Assembly (NCBI GenBank): GCA_005784505.1
Contig: VCAZ01000014.1
Location: forward strand, 4,210,241 to 4,274,240
DNA from: Bagarius yarrelli
Lineage: Eukaryota > Chordata > Actinopteri > Siluriformes > Sisoridae
DNA: 64,000 nucleotides
Direction of reading: 5' to 3'
Of this stretch, positions 22,056-33,000 are shown piece after piece. Each line of letters opens with the position of its first letter. Position 1 is the stretch's first letter. Both the position numbers and the translations under genes were made by a program. A model generated the notes under the pieces. That model was not told the DNA's origin and searched no databases. It saw only the letters and a program-made list of their open reading frames with translations.

Positions 22056-22123
22056 AGTATTTTAGTATTTATATTATATATATATATATTATATATATAT
22101 ATAAAATACTAAAATATACAGGT
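22056..22123. repeat. AT-rich imperfect palindrome
   Basis: GTATTTTAGTATTTATATTA and its approximate inverse ATAAAATACTAAAATATAC flank a TA microsatellite core. Confidence 0.8.
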
Positions 22124-22335
22124 ATATATGTCTTTATTTGTCACATTCACTTTAAAGTACAGTGAAATTTGTTTCTTCTCATATCCCATCTTAGAAAGTT
22201 GGGGTCAGAGCACAGGGTCAGCTATGATACAGCGCCCCTAGAGCAGAAAGGGTTTTAAGGGTCTTGCTCAGAAACTTAAAAATAGCTGACTGACGGTGGT
22301 GGGGCTCGAACCCAGGTCTTTCACTGCCCCTAGTT
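22124..22335 (-). mobile_element. Family B SINE
   Basis: Antisense, with its full 3' end: GTCTTTATTTGTCACATTCA, TACAGTGAAATTTGTTTC, CATCTTAGAAAGTTGGGGTC, AGCTATGATACAGCGCCCC, GGTCTTGCTCAG, GGGGCTCGAACCCAGG. A deletion removes most of the head beyond the B box. Confidence 0.88.
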
Positions 22336-22354
22336 TATTTTCAGGGTGGAAATA

Positions 22355-22624
22355 CAGGGTGTCCTATAAGCTTCCATACATAATAAAAATAAACTTTTTT
22401 TTTTTTATGAAAACACATAAATCATCTCAACGAACGTATCACCAACACCATTACAAGCTTAACTCCAGCTGTGCTTAAATGGGTTCTTTAGCAGTGGAGG
22501 ACACGCATCAAAATGAGTTTTCAAAACAGTGGTAGTCACGTAGAGCATATTATATAAATAAAAATGGTTTTTATAAAAAAATATATATATTTTTTCTATG
22601 TATGGAAACATTTAGGACACCCTG
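22355..22624. mobile_element. Mariner-type MITE with TA target site
   Basis: A 270-bp element with inverted ends of about 28 bp. Left end CAGGGTGTCCTATAAGCTTC; right end ATGGAAACATTTAGGACACC followed by CTG. It is flanked by TA at 22353-22354 and 22625-22626. The interior has no transposase frame. TA duplication and the terminal sequence fit the Tc1/mariner superfamily. Confidence 0.88.
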
Positions 22625-22904
22625 TACAGTTAAAATCTGTTACAAACAATTTAATAACTGCAGATGGTAGGTAAAAAATTTGACAATAAATAACTAAAAC
22701 TACAATTACATGCTTATTGCTTTAAAGATTCTATTATGAAAAATAGGTCAGTACAATTGAAAGCATGAAATTACACAATGCCCCAGATAAAGAGGGAATT
22801 GTGTGTCCTGCTTCAATCTAAGCCAACATCACCTATTCAAACCAATACACTTGATCTAGAGGTTAGACCAGTGCAATCTGGGTTGTGAGTTTACACCCAA
22901 TTTC

Positions 22905-23043
22905 AGAGCAAATTACATTTATTCCATTTATACAGTTGGGGTTAAGGGTCTTGCTGGAGGGTCTAGCAGTAGCAGTTGGGTGGTCCTGGCACAAGAACTG
23001 AACTCACTGCCTACCAATCAGCATTCCAGCACTGTACTTCCTT
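22905..23043 (-). mobile_element. Family A SINE, diverged
   Basis: Antisense: AATTACATTTATTCCATTTA, GGGGTTAAGGGTCTTGCTGG, GTCTAGCAGTAGCAGTTGGG, AACTGAACTCACTGCCTACC. Confidence 0.72.
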
Positions 23044-23049
23044 CAAGTT

Positions 23050-24110
23050 CAGATCCCAGCACTTCCAGCTTTGTCTTTCTGATCTTTCACCAAGGCCAGG
23101 TCAAACAGAGTTTTACAAACAAGCTTCATGGATGTTACTGCAGGTTTTTGTCTAAAGAAGCAGAATAAGAAGATGGTCAGTAAATATTGTGGAACTGCAG
23201 AGACAGAAGGTGCTGGTAGTATAGCAAACAAAGTCCATACAACTAGGCATCGTTGGCGAAAATGACCTGGTTCTCAGCGTTCAGTTAAACACCCACTTCC
23301 CTCACTTCAAACTAGGTCACGGCCAAGCAAATCTGTTGTTTTTTGTTTACCGTTCAAACATAAAATACTAAACGTACAAGATAAGAAATGAAAAGAAGAG
23401 AGTGAGTGAATTTAATTGTGTTTAGTTGTCACATTTGTTTTCAATCCAACAATGCTTTGGACTTGAATCCTTGACTCTAGAATTCTTGTGCTATGATCCA
23501 TCGGCAGTAGGAGTGTACACATGAGAATAATGTCTTTGGGCAAAATAGATTAAAGAAAAAAGCTCAACACTTCTTATACAGCTAGACCACAGAGGGAGTG
23601 AGAATGTAATCCAAGACGGGGGCTAGGGGGTAGAACATAAGCAGCCTTGAGAAGAGTAATGAACACAAAATTGGAGGTTTGGAAAGGGTGTGGAAGGACA
23701 TGCCAAAAAAAATTTAAGCATCCACGCATGCACAGGAAACGGCTGATGGTTTGTTTCCTGTGAATAATACAAAAGCACTTAAAGACACACCCTTATAGAA
23801 GTGCTGATTTAGGAACTTTAGGACTTTGTTAAGTAACAATAATCTTTTAAATCTTTCTAATTTCGTTTACATTTACCAATTTTCCACCCAATAGCTAGTT
23901 TGCCTATATCACTCTACTACCAATCGCGGAGGGTGAAGGCTTTGAATCAGGCTGGAGACACTGTATCTTTTTGAACTGCAGGGAAGCTAAACACACCCAG
24001 AAGAAAAGCATTAACTGCTACATTAAGCTTACAACCATCCTTAAATGCCTAGGGTTGCTGTATTGACAATGTCAAGGTAGGAACCATTAATTCCACCAAA
24101 AGTTCATTGG
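23050..24110. other. No gene; unassigned sequence
   Basis: Unique-looking, AT-rich DNA with only short chance frames. No clear repeat family; part of 23870-24110 may be the eroded upstream continuation of the LINE relic that follows. Confidence 0.35.
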
Positions 24111-24115
24111 CAGTT

Positions 24116-24297
24116 CTGACTCCAAATGGTTCAAAATGTGGCTGCAAATCTTGACAAAAATGCAAAGTGTAAGCACATTACCCCTGAATTGAGTTCTTTA
24201 CCTGGAACAGCCACCAGCAAGAGCCTCAAGGTGTGCCAACTTAAAGCTCTTAGTAGTTCCAAGAACCAGACTAAAGTCTAGAAGTGAGGGGGTATTT
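24116..24297 (+). mobile_element. L2/CR1-type LINE relic (C-terminal end of reverse-transcriptase ORF)
   Basis: Conceptual translation from 24121 gives LQMVQNVAANLDKN, then KHITPELSSLPG, then (after a gap) VPRTRLKSRSEG in the same direction. These match in order the conserved C-terminal motifs of L2-clade ORF2 proteins (VQNAAA, HITPVLxSLHWLP, and a PRTRLKxxGDRAF-type end). The catalytic reverse-transcriptase core and the endonuclease are absent, and there is an internal deletion. The encoded protein would have copied LINE RNA into DNA; this is a dead fragment. Confidence 0.72.
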
Positions 24298-24484
24298 ACA
24301 TTTACATTTACAGCATTTGGCAGACACCCTTATCCAGACTGACCTACATTTATACAACTGAGCAATTGGAGGTTAAGGGCCTTGCCCAAGGGTCGACAGT
24401 GGTGGCTTGGTGGTGCTGGAAATCGAACCCGGGTCTTTTTGGTATTAGTCCAACACCCTAACCACTAAGCCACCACTTCCCCAG
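24298..24484 (-). mobile_element. Family A SINE, complete
   Basis: Antisense: ACATTTACAGCATTTGGCAG, CCCTTATCCAGACTGACC, TACAACTGAGCAATTGGAGG, GGCCTTGCCCAAGGG, GAAATCGAACCCGGGTC (B box), and head AACCACTAAGCCACCACTTC. One of the best-preserved family A copies. It sits directly against the LINE relic. Confidence 0.93.
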
Positions 24485-24713
24485 GTATTTGCTGTAGCCG
24501 CTCCGACACATGCAACAGTCCACCTATACAAATCAGAACTGCTCCCAGTCTATTTTTATATATAGGGGTATCGTTCATGGGGTATCGTTCATGATGTATA
24601 ATTGTTTTGCTGTTCTATTTATTATTAGTGACCAAATGATGATTTAACAGTCTCTGATACGCACATCTAGCAGATATTCCAGATTTTTATACGAATAAAA
24701 GCTTTTTTATTTA

Positions 24714-24881
24714 AAGCACAGTGAATTTCTTTTCCTAAAATATGACTTAATTTGTTAGAAAGCTGAAGTCAGTGCGCAGGTCACCCACCCGTGGAGTAAG
24801 GTCCTCACTCAGGGGCCCAGCAGTTCAGTGGTTTGAACATCAGTAACCCAGAGCCTTAACCGTTGAGCTACAACAGCCCTT
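24714..24881 (-). mobile_element. Family B SINE
   Basis: Antisense: AAAGCACAGTGAATTTCTTT, AGAAAGCTGAAGTCAGTGCG, a deletion, AGTAAGGTCCTCACTCAGGG, TTAACCGTTGAGCTAC. Confidence 0.8.
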
Positions 24882-25281
24882 TAAACTAAAGGTTACTATT
24901 TAAATTTCACAATATTTTCTTAAGGTTTAATCATATTAAAGCAACTGTAAGTGTGAAGATTAATCATTTTTTTACAACTTGTACATTTGGACAAAATAAA
25001 TAAAGTAGTTTAACTGCACTAGTATTGGCTTCTAGTGGCATCAGAGGTCATTCCCAACTAGCTTCCAGTCCCTAAGGTAAATGCTCAGATGTGGTTAGCT
25101 TAGTTGCTAACAAATATGGCTGCCACATATCTATACACAGCAGTTTGATTTTAGTTTGCTTTAAAAATCAGCCAAAACCCCCCAAAATGCTAATTAATTT
25201 AGATGTGAACAAATTTAAACCTATACACAGACACACACATTCCAATTTATTCCATAGCTTCAGCTAAAAGGAAATGCTTGG

Positions 25282-25299
25282 CTTGTGTGTGTGTGTGTC
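25282..25299. repeat. (GT)n microsatellite
   Basis: Nine GT units. Confidence 0.85.
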
Positions 25300-25551
25300 T
25301 GAAAAAAGGATAATAATGAGCAGTAAGATGACTGAACAGCAGAATGGAAATGAATGAATTTCTCACTTATATTTCCGCAGGTCATGTTTTTTGACGGAGG
25401 TGGTACAAAAAAATCTCATGAAATTTTTAAGAAACGCTGTGCTTATGGGAATCACATCACAGTTATGTCGGGAACGTGGAGGTGCAGGCGAGACCGTATT
25501 GATCTATTCACGCCTGCTGGATGTGTGCTGAATCAGCAAACATCTTAGACA

Positions 25552-25571
25552 AACACACACACACACACACT
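25552..25571. repeat. (CA)n microsatellite
   Basis: About ten CA units. Confidence 0.88.
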
Positions 25572-25915
25572 CACCACATATTAGACATACGTGTTAATAC
25601 CAATATTAAATTTTTTTATAAAACACTTGCTTTGCATTTTTCTGTGGTAAAGAGATATTATTAGGATATTGTCATACCTCCAAGTTAATAAAAGATTTAT
25701 TAATTTAATGTCATATTTTTTTAATGCTTTATAAGACAATATCAATAATAGTAACTTTAACTTCAACCCTAAATATGATTATTGCACTATAACAGAAAGT
25801 ATTTAATTACACTTGTCATGGAGATATGTCAATAAATATGGAATAGAATTGTTTTTATAACAATTGGAACTACATTTAATGCAAATGTTATTTATAAAGA
25901 AAGCTAAACATTTTT

Positions 25916-26250
25916 ATTCATCTTCAATACCCGCTTATTCCCTAATTCCGGGTCACCGGGAACTGCTGGAGTCCATCCCAGCCGTCACTGAAAGGGCGAA
26001 GGGCAGGAGGGGCACCCAAGTTGACACACACTCACTCCGATAGGCCCTAACCCTAACCCTGGTCAATTTAGAATCACTAATCAACTGAATACATGTTTTT
26101 GGACTGTGGGAGGAAACCGGAGTACCCGGAGTAAGCCCACACAAGCACGGACAGGCAACTTCACACAGAAAGGCCCCTGCCCCTGAAATCAAACCCGGGG
26201 CTTCTTGCTGTGAGGGAACAGTTGCTAACCACTTAGCCAACGGGCTGTCA
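25916..26250 (-). mobile_element. Mermaid/DANA-type SINE, full length
   Basis: Antisense: CAATACCCGCTTATTCCCTA, TTCCGGGTCACCGGGAACTG, CATCCCAGCCGTCACTGAA, AATCACTAATCAACTGAAT, GAGGAAACCGGAGTACCCGG, AATCAAACCCGGGGCTTC (B box), and head CTAACCACTTAGCC. It contains a short CCCTAA triplet run at 26045-26062. Confidence 0.93.
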
Positions 26251-26444
26251 ATATCTAAGTTTAGTACTTGCGTTTTTGAGGTATGCAAAACACTCCCACA
26301 CTGCCGATTTGCTTTGTTACGAAGATATCCAGTTTCGGCGTAGTTTTTAGCTGGTGCTATTCAGTTCCTGATATATTATCTCAACATTATCATCACAAGA
26401 AAGGGCATGCAGACTAAAAACTATTTTTTTTTTATACAAACACA

Positions 26445-26560
26445 AATAAATTGAAATATATATTTGATATTGAGTGATCTTCTGCTTGGGAAGCAAGAAG
26501 TAATAACTGGCAAAACGACTAGAAGTTGATGAGAAATTTCCACTTTCTATAATGTCTCCT
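26445..26560 (+). repeat. Dispersed repeat F, copy 1
   Basis: Shares TTTGATATTGAGTGATCTTC, then CAAAACGACTAGAAGTTGAT and GAGAAATTTCCACTT with 28310-28430, in the same order and orientation. Family unknown. Confidence 0.75.
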
Positions 26561-27442
26561 GTTTTAAGGAAAATCAGAGTTTACATACATCATGCTGCTT
26601 AAGAAATGTTCCAATCAGAAACCAATCAACATGAGAGGAGACTTGTTTTCACAGCTCCCATGGTGCTGCAAAAACCTGCTATTCCAACAAAGTCTATAGC
26701 ACCAATGAACTGCGGGTTTATAATAGTATTCTGACTTTTTTTATATTAAATTTTTATTTTACAGTATATTAATCTATAGCTTTTATTTAGTATTATATAT
26801 ACATTGCTTTTACTTTACTGATTTCCTAGACTGCGCTGTAAATATAACTACCCCTGTTATTTGCACTGAGATCATCATCATCATCATTATTCAACTCTTG
26901 AAGAGGATGACCCTGTGACACGCTTAGTGCTAAACAAATGTCCAGAATTGTCATTATTTAATTAAAAACCGACCATCTGCCATTTTAATTAAACACACAC
27001 ATAAAAACAAGGTATTTTGCACAAAATATGTTGCAAAGAACTGCAAAAATCTGCGATCTCAATGAACACAATCCTCATGTTTAGTGTCTATAAGAGGAAG
27101 GTCCAAACCCACTGTATGCTATAGTCGTGGGTTACAGATGGATCAGGCTGTTTAATGGCTGGTGCCAGGAGGTCTGCTATTGGCTACCATGATATGAATA
27201 CGATAAATGGAGTAAGGGATTGCAGAGAATTAGAATGAGTGAGTGGTCACACCTGTGTGCAGTTAAGAATCCATCCGATCTTTCTAGCACTCTGGAGGCC
27301 CCTTAAAAGCCTGTTTTCGTGGTTTTCTGTTTGGAATGTGTGGAATGATTGGTCTAAAAGCAGAAGTCGCTATTAGGTAGATTGTGTATGTGCCATTTTA
27401 GTGTGTAGAACTGTTTTTTTCAGACAGTATGTCCCCACACAG

Positions 27443-27627
27443 GTGGGGAAGTGGTGGCTTAGTGGTTAAGGTGTTGGACTGATACCAGAAAGACTGGGAT
27501 TCAATCTCAGCATCACCAAGCCACCACTGCTGTCCCCCGAGCAAGACCTTTAACCCATATTACTTAGTTGTATAAAAGAGATAAATGTAAGTCGCTCTGG
27601 AAAAGGGCATCTGCCAGATGTTTTAAT
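27443..27627 (+). mobile_element. Family A SINE, complete
   Basis: GGGGAAGTGGTGGCTTAGTG, GTTAAGGTGTTGGACTGAT, GGGATTCAATCTCAGC, CCGAGCAAGACCTTTAACCC, AAATGTAAGTCGCTCTGG, GCATCTGCCAGATG. The A box and B box are both recognisable. Confidence 0.92.
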
Positions 27628-27892
27628 GAACAAGTTGAAAAATTTGGTTCATCAGTTCTTTTATGCCCTAAAATGATGACATACAATGCAAAAATTATGA
27701 TATAAAATATATCATCCCGGACCGGGATAAAAAAATATACTTATCTGATCTGGAACTTTTCTTATATTCAGCTTTGCAACTACAACACCTGGATACAGGT
27801 ACAAGCAGTGATGTTTAAACAAGAATGTTATAAAATTCTTGAAGATATAAAGTTAATAAATTAGTTCTCATTACGATTTAAGTGTTTTCATT

Positions 27893-28062
27893 CAATTTTA
27901 TTTGTTTCCCGCTCTTTACTATGATCATTGTCTCAAAGCAGCTTTACACAATCAAAGAAATTATAAGATGAAAATGAAATAGAAATCAGTTTGTCACTGA
28001 TTTGTCCCCTTATGAGCAAGCCAAGGGCGAAGGTGGCAAGGAAAAAGTCCCTGTTGGAATAG
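27893..28062 (-). mobile_element. Family D retroelement, antisense
   Basis: Antisense tail TTCAATTTTATTTGTTTCCC, then ATTGTCTCAAAGCAGCTTTA, TGAGCAAGCCAAGGGCGAAG and TGGCAAGGAAAAAGTCCCTG. Confidence 0.75.
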
Positions 28063-28309
28063 CAATTATGCAGTCACACTGTGAGTGTAAGCAACTGTAG
28101 TCATAAAAATTTAATAAACATGTGCTTTGTGGAATCAGTTGGCCAAAAGAACTAGTTCATTTAGACGTTGCTGTCAGTCAGTCACAGTAGGCAATTTATT
28201 GTTTGCTTGGTAGCTTCACTCCAAATCATCAGTTGTCCAATACAAAATATCTCTAATACAGAAAGTATTTAATTATGCTTATGTCACATTTATTTGACAT
28301 CAAATATAT

Positions 28310-28430
28310 GATGAATAAGCTGAAATATGAGTGAGTAATCATCTGCCCGAAAAGCAAAAAGGCATTATTTCCAAAACGACTACAGGTTGCTAAGAAATTT
28401 CCACTTCATGTACTGTTTATTCTGTAATTC
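28310..28430 (+). repeat. Dispersed repeat F, copy 2
   Basis: GAGTGAGTAATCATCTGCCC, CAAAACGACTACAGGTTGCT and AAGAAATTTCCACTTCATGT parallel the copy at 26445. An upstream word (ACAGAAAGTATTTAATTA, 28259) also recurs at 25793, so the repeat may be longer. Confidence 0.72.
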
Positions 28431-28605
28431 TCTTTTCAGTCAGTTTTACTGAATAACTCTGAAAAATTGCTTTATTTTGAGTCAGAGGGCGTGTCAGACA
28501 AAGGATAAAGCTGAGCATATGTATGTTGTGCGATTTCTATCGTTTTTTGCCTTCATTTATAAGTCAGAAAAAGATGTAGCAGGGGAAAAAAGGGGTGTGA
28601 GACTG

Positions 28606-28691
28606 GAAAGGACCCGAGCCAGAATCGAACCTGTATCAGCGGAACACGCCAACGCCTTAACCAACTACGTCAATGGCGCTGGCACCACTTT
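28606..28691 (-). other. tRNA-derived sequence (pseudo-tRNA or head of a third SINE type)
   Basis: On the minus strand an A-box-like word TGACGTAGTTGGTTAAGG is followed about 30 bases later by the B-box-like GGTTCGATTCTGG, the spacing of a tRNA gene's internal promoter. The intervening text differs from families A and B. The cloverleaf is not cleanly paired by eye, so it is not called as a functional tRNA. Confidence 0.6.
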
Positions 28692-29079
28692 TCTGGGGTT
28701 TTTTTGTTTTTGTTTTTTTCTCCTGGATGCATGTTTTTTTTTCTTCTAAAGTTGCCACACAGTTTCAGTTTCAGGGCTTTTTAGTGTATAGTGTATAGTG
28801 TAAGTTTCAAATTTTTTATATTTGGCATTAAATCTGGTAGTTAATAAAAACATTGCTGGAATTGCACAGGCTTGACAGGAAGATGCTCATCGCTGTGATT
28901 CCTCAGAAAAGATTTTACCAGTTGTTCATTCTTATTAAGATGTGTGAAAATAAACACTTGTTCCACAGCTTGTTTTCTTTTTTGTTTTTTCACTCTTTTC
29001 GTCACAGTTGTGTAAAACTGACCAACGTCTATATTAAATCTAACTAACCGACTGCACCAAAACAAAGAGCAATTAAAAT

Positions 29080-29290
29080 GTGAATAGCTCAGGCTGACGA
29101 TGATCACTACATCGAGTGGGATTTCATAACAGCCATCCGAGTTCCCTTAAAGTACCTTGTTATGTTGCAAGAAGAGGCCAGAGGAGTGAGTTAAGAGCCA
29201 GCTTTAAAATCATCACCCTGGCATCCTTGTCATCACTACAGCGGCACAAAATGCCAGAGTAATCAGCTCATCATAAGGGAGGGGCTCATC
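29080..29290. promoter_or_regulatory. Candidate conserved non-coding element
   Basis: Run-free, balanced sequence with words such as GTGGGATTTCATAACAGCCA, CATCACTACAGCGGCACAAA and AGAGTAATCAGCTCATCATA. No repeat or frame. Inference from texture. Confidence 0.28.
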
Positions 29291-29492
29291 TCACAGGGCT
29301 TTAACGATTGTGCTGATGGTTGGAGATACGCTGCCAGTGGTGTGCTGATGATGACTGTTATTGTTCTTTATTGTCTTTCTGTAGCTGTAAGGAGGCGTTG
29401 AGAATCGATCTACCAATTGCAAGCTTTCCCACTGGGACTCTGCAGAGCACTGCAGCACCCCGAGACAGAGAGAGCTGAGGAGATAAAAGGAG

Positions 29493-29521
29493 GAGAGGGA
29501 GAGAGAGAGAGAGAGAGAGAT
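29493..29521. repeat. (GA)n microsatellite
   Basis: About 14 GA units in a purine-rich setting. Confidence 0.93.
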
Positions 29522-29956
29522 ACAGGGGAGCGTGAGAGATAGCAGAGAAAGAGAGATACTGTAGCAGGCATCCAATTTCCCATCTTCCTCCCTTAATCTG
29601 ATGCTTACGCTATGATTCTGATCTCTATCTGCCACTGCTTTAATTGATCTCGGTTATGGTTCTGTGCAAGCAGGGATTGGAGCCGATCTTCTCATCATCG
29701 TACTTGCTGATAATCTGATTCTGTCAGCCTCCTTGAAATGGATCCAAGGAATCAAGTATGTGGATTTTACTAAAAAGGGGCTAACAGAATTTTATCTTAA
29801 AATATACTGACATTCGTGTCAATATTTCTGAGCTTTTAAATGGACTTTTTGCTAACATATTGTGGTGAAAAAATATCGACTTGGATGCAATATGCTATTA
29901 CAGAAAAATCATGGATTAACCTCACTATCGTGAACTTTAATTGTAAATGTCATTAT

Positions 29957-30225
29957 GTCATGAATGTAAATGTCTTTATTTTTCACATACACTTTAAATC
30001 ACAGTAAAACTTGTTCAAAAGTCAAAAAACATCTTAGTTTACTTTCTGCCAGAAACACTGGAAACCACTTAGGGTTCTGAAATCAGTGGGTTTTTATCAT
30101 TTTTTAATATAACAGTTACCTGCCCCTTCCCCTTTTTATACCCCTTTATTAAGAGTACCATACAACAAATTCAAACTCACAACCTTCCACTCAGTAGCCC
30201 AATGCCCCTAACAACCCAGCCTGAT
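29957..30225 (-). mobile_element. Family B SINE, strongly diverged
   Basis: Antisense tail AATGTCTTTATTTTTCACAT, CACTTTAAATCACAGTAAAA and AACATCTTAG. The middle is replaced or eroded, then head words CAAACTCACAACCTTCCACT and AGTAGCCCAATGCCCC. Confidence 0.65.
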
Positions 30226-30284
30226 TCAAACCCCCATGACCCTAATCAAGCTGTTCTTAATGGTTTCATTTACTTTTATAAAAA

Positions 30285-30490
30285 AAAACTAGTAACACTT
30301 TGGAATAATGGGTCATTGTTAACAAGTAACTATTTAGGAATTAATCTTCAGAACTAAATTAAGATGAACTAATATAGAAGAGATATTAACTAAGCAGTAA
30401 GTAATAGCTGATCCAGGAAAAGGTGGTCCCTTAGTAGTTATTGGATAATTACTAAACAATTATTAAAGAATAACCAATTAATTAATAAGT
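30285..30490. mobile_element. Possible MITE (AGTAACACTTTGG type)
   Basis: Begins with AGTAACACTTTGGAATAATG, like a terminal motif common in fish DNA elements, and continues with many TTAACTA/TAGTTATT words. The right end is not clear. Confidence 0.3.
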
Positions 30491-30491
30491 A

Positions 30492-30504
30492 CCCCCCCCC
30501 CCCC
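30492..30504. repeat. Poly-C run
   Basis: Thirteen consecutive C residues. Confidence 0.95.
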
Positions 30505-30789
30505 TCAGCTACATAAAAAAATGGTGAAGCTTGAATGGACATACGTTTTTCGTTTATTTTAAACTTTAACATATAATAAAAATAAAAATAATAGTAATAT
30601 TGATACTAATTGATTAATTAATTGAAGTGTTGGTGTAACAACGGACTATTAATCTAAATTGTTGCCAGAAAACCTTCACCCTAGTCTTGTTTATGCCCCC
30701 GGGGATTCTGGTTCCAGTACATTTTTCTTGTCTCAAACTGGAAAAACTTTGTGGTTATATCAGTGCTGTATATCATGTTAGTTTTGATA

Positions 30790-31070
30790 CTACACAGGAT
30801 TTCCTTTGCAAGCTATGCTGTCATATCGCTGGTTTGTGGCCAATCCGGAGGCTATTTACGATCCTCAGAAGAGCAGTGACTCTGCCCTTAATCACAGCCT
30901 GTTATGTCCTCCTGATTTACAACGAGCGGCACTCCATCTAAAGCACCAAGCACTCAGGTGTGTATATGTGCAAAAGCATGTGACCAGCCTGCTCGTTGTT
31001 GCCAGAGCCAATTCTAACCACCCTGGGGCCCTAAGCAAAATGATGCTAAGGGGCTCTCCTACCTGAGCTG
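30790..31070 (+). other. Balanced-composition stretch with an open frame; no identified product
   Basis: An 86-codon frame (30806-31066) reads LSYRWFVANPEAIYDPQ early on and looks less biased than its neighbours, but I do not recognise a family. A weak acceptor-like TTTCCTTTGCAAG lies at its left. It could be conserved non-coding DNA, an element fragment or a chance frame. Confidence 0.2.
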
Positions 31071-31766
31071 TGAAACATGTAAATCATTTGCCATTGCCAG
31101 ACACTGACAGAGTTCAAAGTATTATACAAGGTTTATAAACAATGTTGTACTTGTGCATTTATCCTGTGTAATAAATGTATTTTGTGGTTACCTTTGTCAA
31201 GCACAAAGTCACCATAGTCCTTGAAGTGGTTGGCAAGTAATTGAGACGGAGAGATCAAAAGATGTGCTGCACAGCTAGGTTAGCAAGACAGACAAAAAAA
31301 ATGCATAAATTTGTTAAAAATCTAATTCAACACAAGATTACCTGATTCACTCTCATTGTATGTTTTCCCTCTCTTTTCGGGACCTGAAGGAGAGTTTCAC
31401 TTCATCCTTTTATCTATGTTGTAAAAACTGCTGTACGTTTTGACACAAGGAATGGGGAGGCGGGGACTTGCGTAATTTGCAGAGCCTTACATAGTTACCT
31501 TGTTGCTCCACTCTTATCTCGGCATGGAACGGAATGGACTCCTTCAAAGTTTAACCTTTTAGTCATGTATGAGGTAACTGAGTGGGTGTCTCCTGTGGAC
31601 AGAGCTTATTCAAGTTGTTAAAAAAACTGATTCATTCAGAACAACACCACAGATGAGGACCTTGCTTACTGAACAAGCTTTAGAAGTATAGGCCAAAGTG
31701 GTGGCCTCTTGAAGTGAATCAGACTCACAATAGCCAGGATGCTTTTCAAGGGCATCCACCTTACAG

Positions 31767-31785
31767 TATATATATATATATATAC
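31767..31785. repeat. (TA)n microsatellite
   Basis: About nine TA units. Confidence 0.85.
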
Positions 31786-31799
31786 ATTTCTGGAATTAT

Positions 31800-31966
31800 T
31801 CACATTTATCTGATTTATCTTACTTATCTTACTGAGCTGTTAAGCTTTAAGTGCCCTGATCAGGGTGGGGGGGGCCAACAATGGAAGCTTGGAGGTTATA
31901 GAAAATAAACCTACAATCCTCCAATCAGCGGTCCAACATCTTAACCACAGAGCTTCCACTTTCTTC
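31800..31966 (-). mobile_element. Family A SINE, diverged
   Basis: Antisense: CACATTTATCTGATTTATC, AAGTGCCCTGATCAGGG, TACAATCCTCCAATCAGC, GGTCCAACATCTTAACC. A poly-G run has replaced part of the middle. Confidence 0.72.
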
Positions 31967-32639
31967 AGTGCCAGAGCTGTTTTAAAGAGACTCATCAGTC
32001 GGTGGTCTGGAGGAGAGGAATGGAACAAATCGACCCTTTTTTCTGTGAAATAGTGGGTATGTGTCCTGCACATGGGGCAATGCAAGTGCACCCAGATAAA
32101 AATGGGCTTGTGTATCACTAAAGCATTTTGGTATCAAGGATAAGACAGCCAAACACACGCTGGAGTTGCTGGACTAAAAACCAGAAACAAACTCCCCTTA
32201 ACACTGGCTGCATTTCTGCCTCTGGCCTTTTTTCTTTCTCTCTTTTACTTGGCTTCATCATTTAAAATAAAGGCTGCCTTTGGGCAAGAAGAAAGAGCCT
32301 AGTGTAGTGGGGGAGGGCTTGTCTGAGTCCCACTTTACCCCCGTGGTTCTCCTCATTCAGAACATGATAGATAGAGGCTTTGGAGTCTCTCTCTCTAACT
32401 CTCTTGCTCTCTTCTAATGTTTGTCTTTTTTTTTTTTGAGTTTTCAGCATGTCACCCAGAGGCTATCTGAGGAGACAAAATGCACCATTACCCCATGGGT
32501 TTGGGTACGGCGAGTGTGGGGGTGGGGGGTGCCGTAATGTGGTACACAAACAGGAGTTACTCATCAACAAGAGTCATGGTTGACATTTAACAAAGTCATA
32601 AACCGAGAATGTAAACAGTAAAGACAGATCCTATCTCCT

Positions 32640-33000
32640 CCTGCTATGGTGAATGAAAGCATTCCGCCTCTGTTTGATCACAGATCCCTGCTCAGTCACT
32701 AAATCGCAACTGACAAGCTATTGATTCTCGAACGGTACAGCTAATTAAATTAAAAGTGCTTTATGACATCCTATATGAAGCATTACGCTTCGTCGGGCCA
32801 ACACACAGCTTTATTATTTCAAAATGGCCCGTTTTTACATGTCTACCCCTGCTCTTTTTATGTCTCTCTGACACATACACACATATTCACACACGCACTA
32901 ACATGCTACAAATGCCCTGGTATAAAGACATTTATGGGCATATGAAAGCATTCAACCACGGAGATGTTTGCCATTTTATTTTTGCCTCACAGCCTCCATC
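32640..33000. promoter_or_regulatory. Candidate conserved non-coding element
   Basis: A long stretch with balanced composition: GATCCCTGCTCAGTCACTAA, CTATTGATTCTCGAACGGTA, CAGCTAATTAAATTAAAAG, CATTACGCTTCGTCGGGCCA. It holds a homeodomain-type TAATTA core and few runs, apart from a short CA patch (32873-32902). Overlapping short frames look like chance. Confidence 0.32.

Noticed and set aside
25354..25548. Possible exon after an acceptor-like ATTTCCGCAG
   Set aside because: The frame (VMFFDGGG... to LNQQTS) matches no known family and has no partner exon or donor in frame. A conserved non-coding stretch is as likely.
26045..26062. CCCTAA repeats that look like interstitial telomere sequence
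   Set aside because: Under three units, located inside a full-length Mermaid/DANA SINE; more likely slippage of the SINE's own GGCCCTA text than a telomere remnant.
28477..28749. 90-codon + strand frame with an internal RTRARIEPVSAEHANALTNY stretch
   Set aside because: That stretch is the antisense of a tRNA-like sequence, a common source of false frames.
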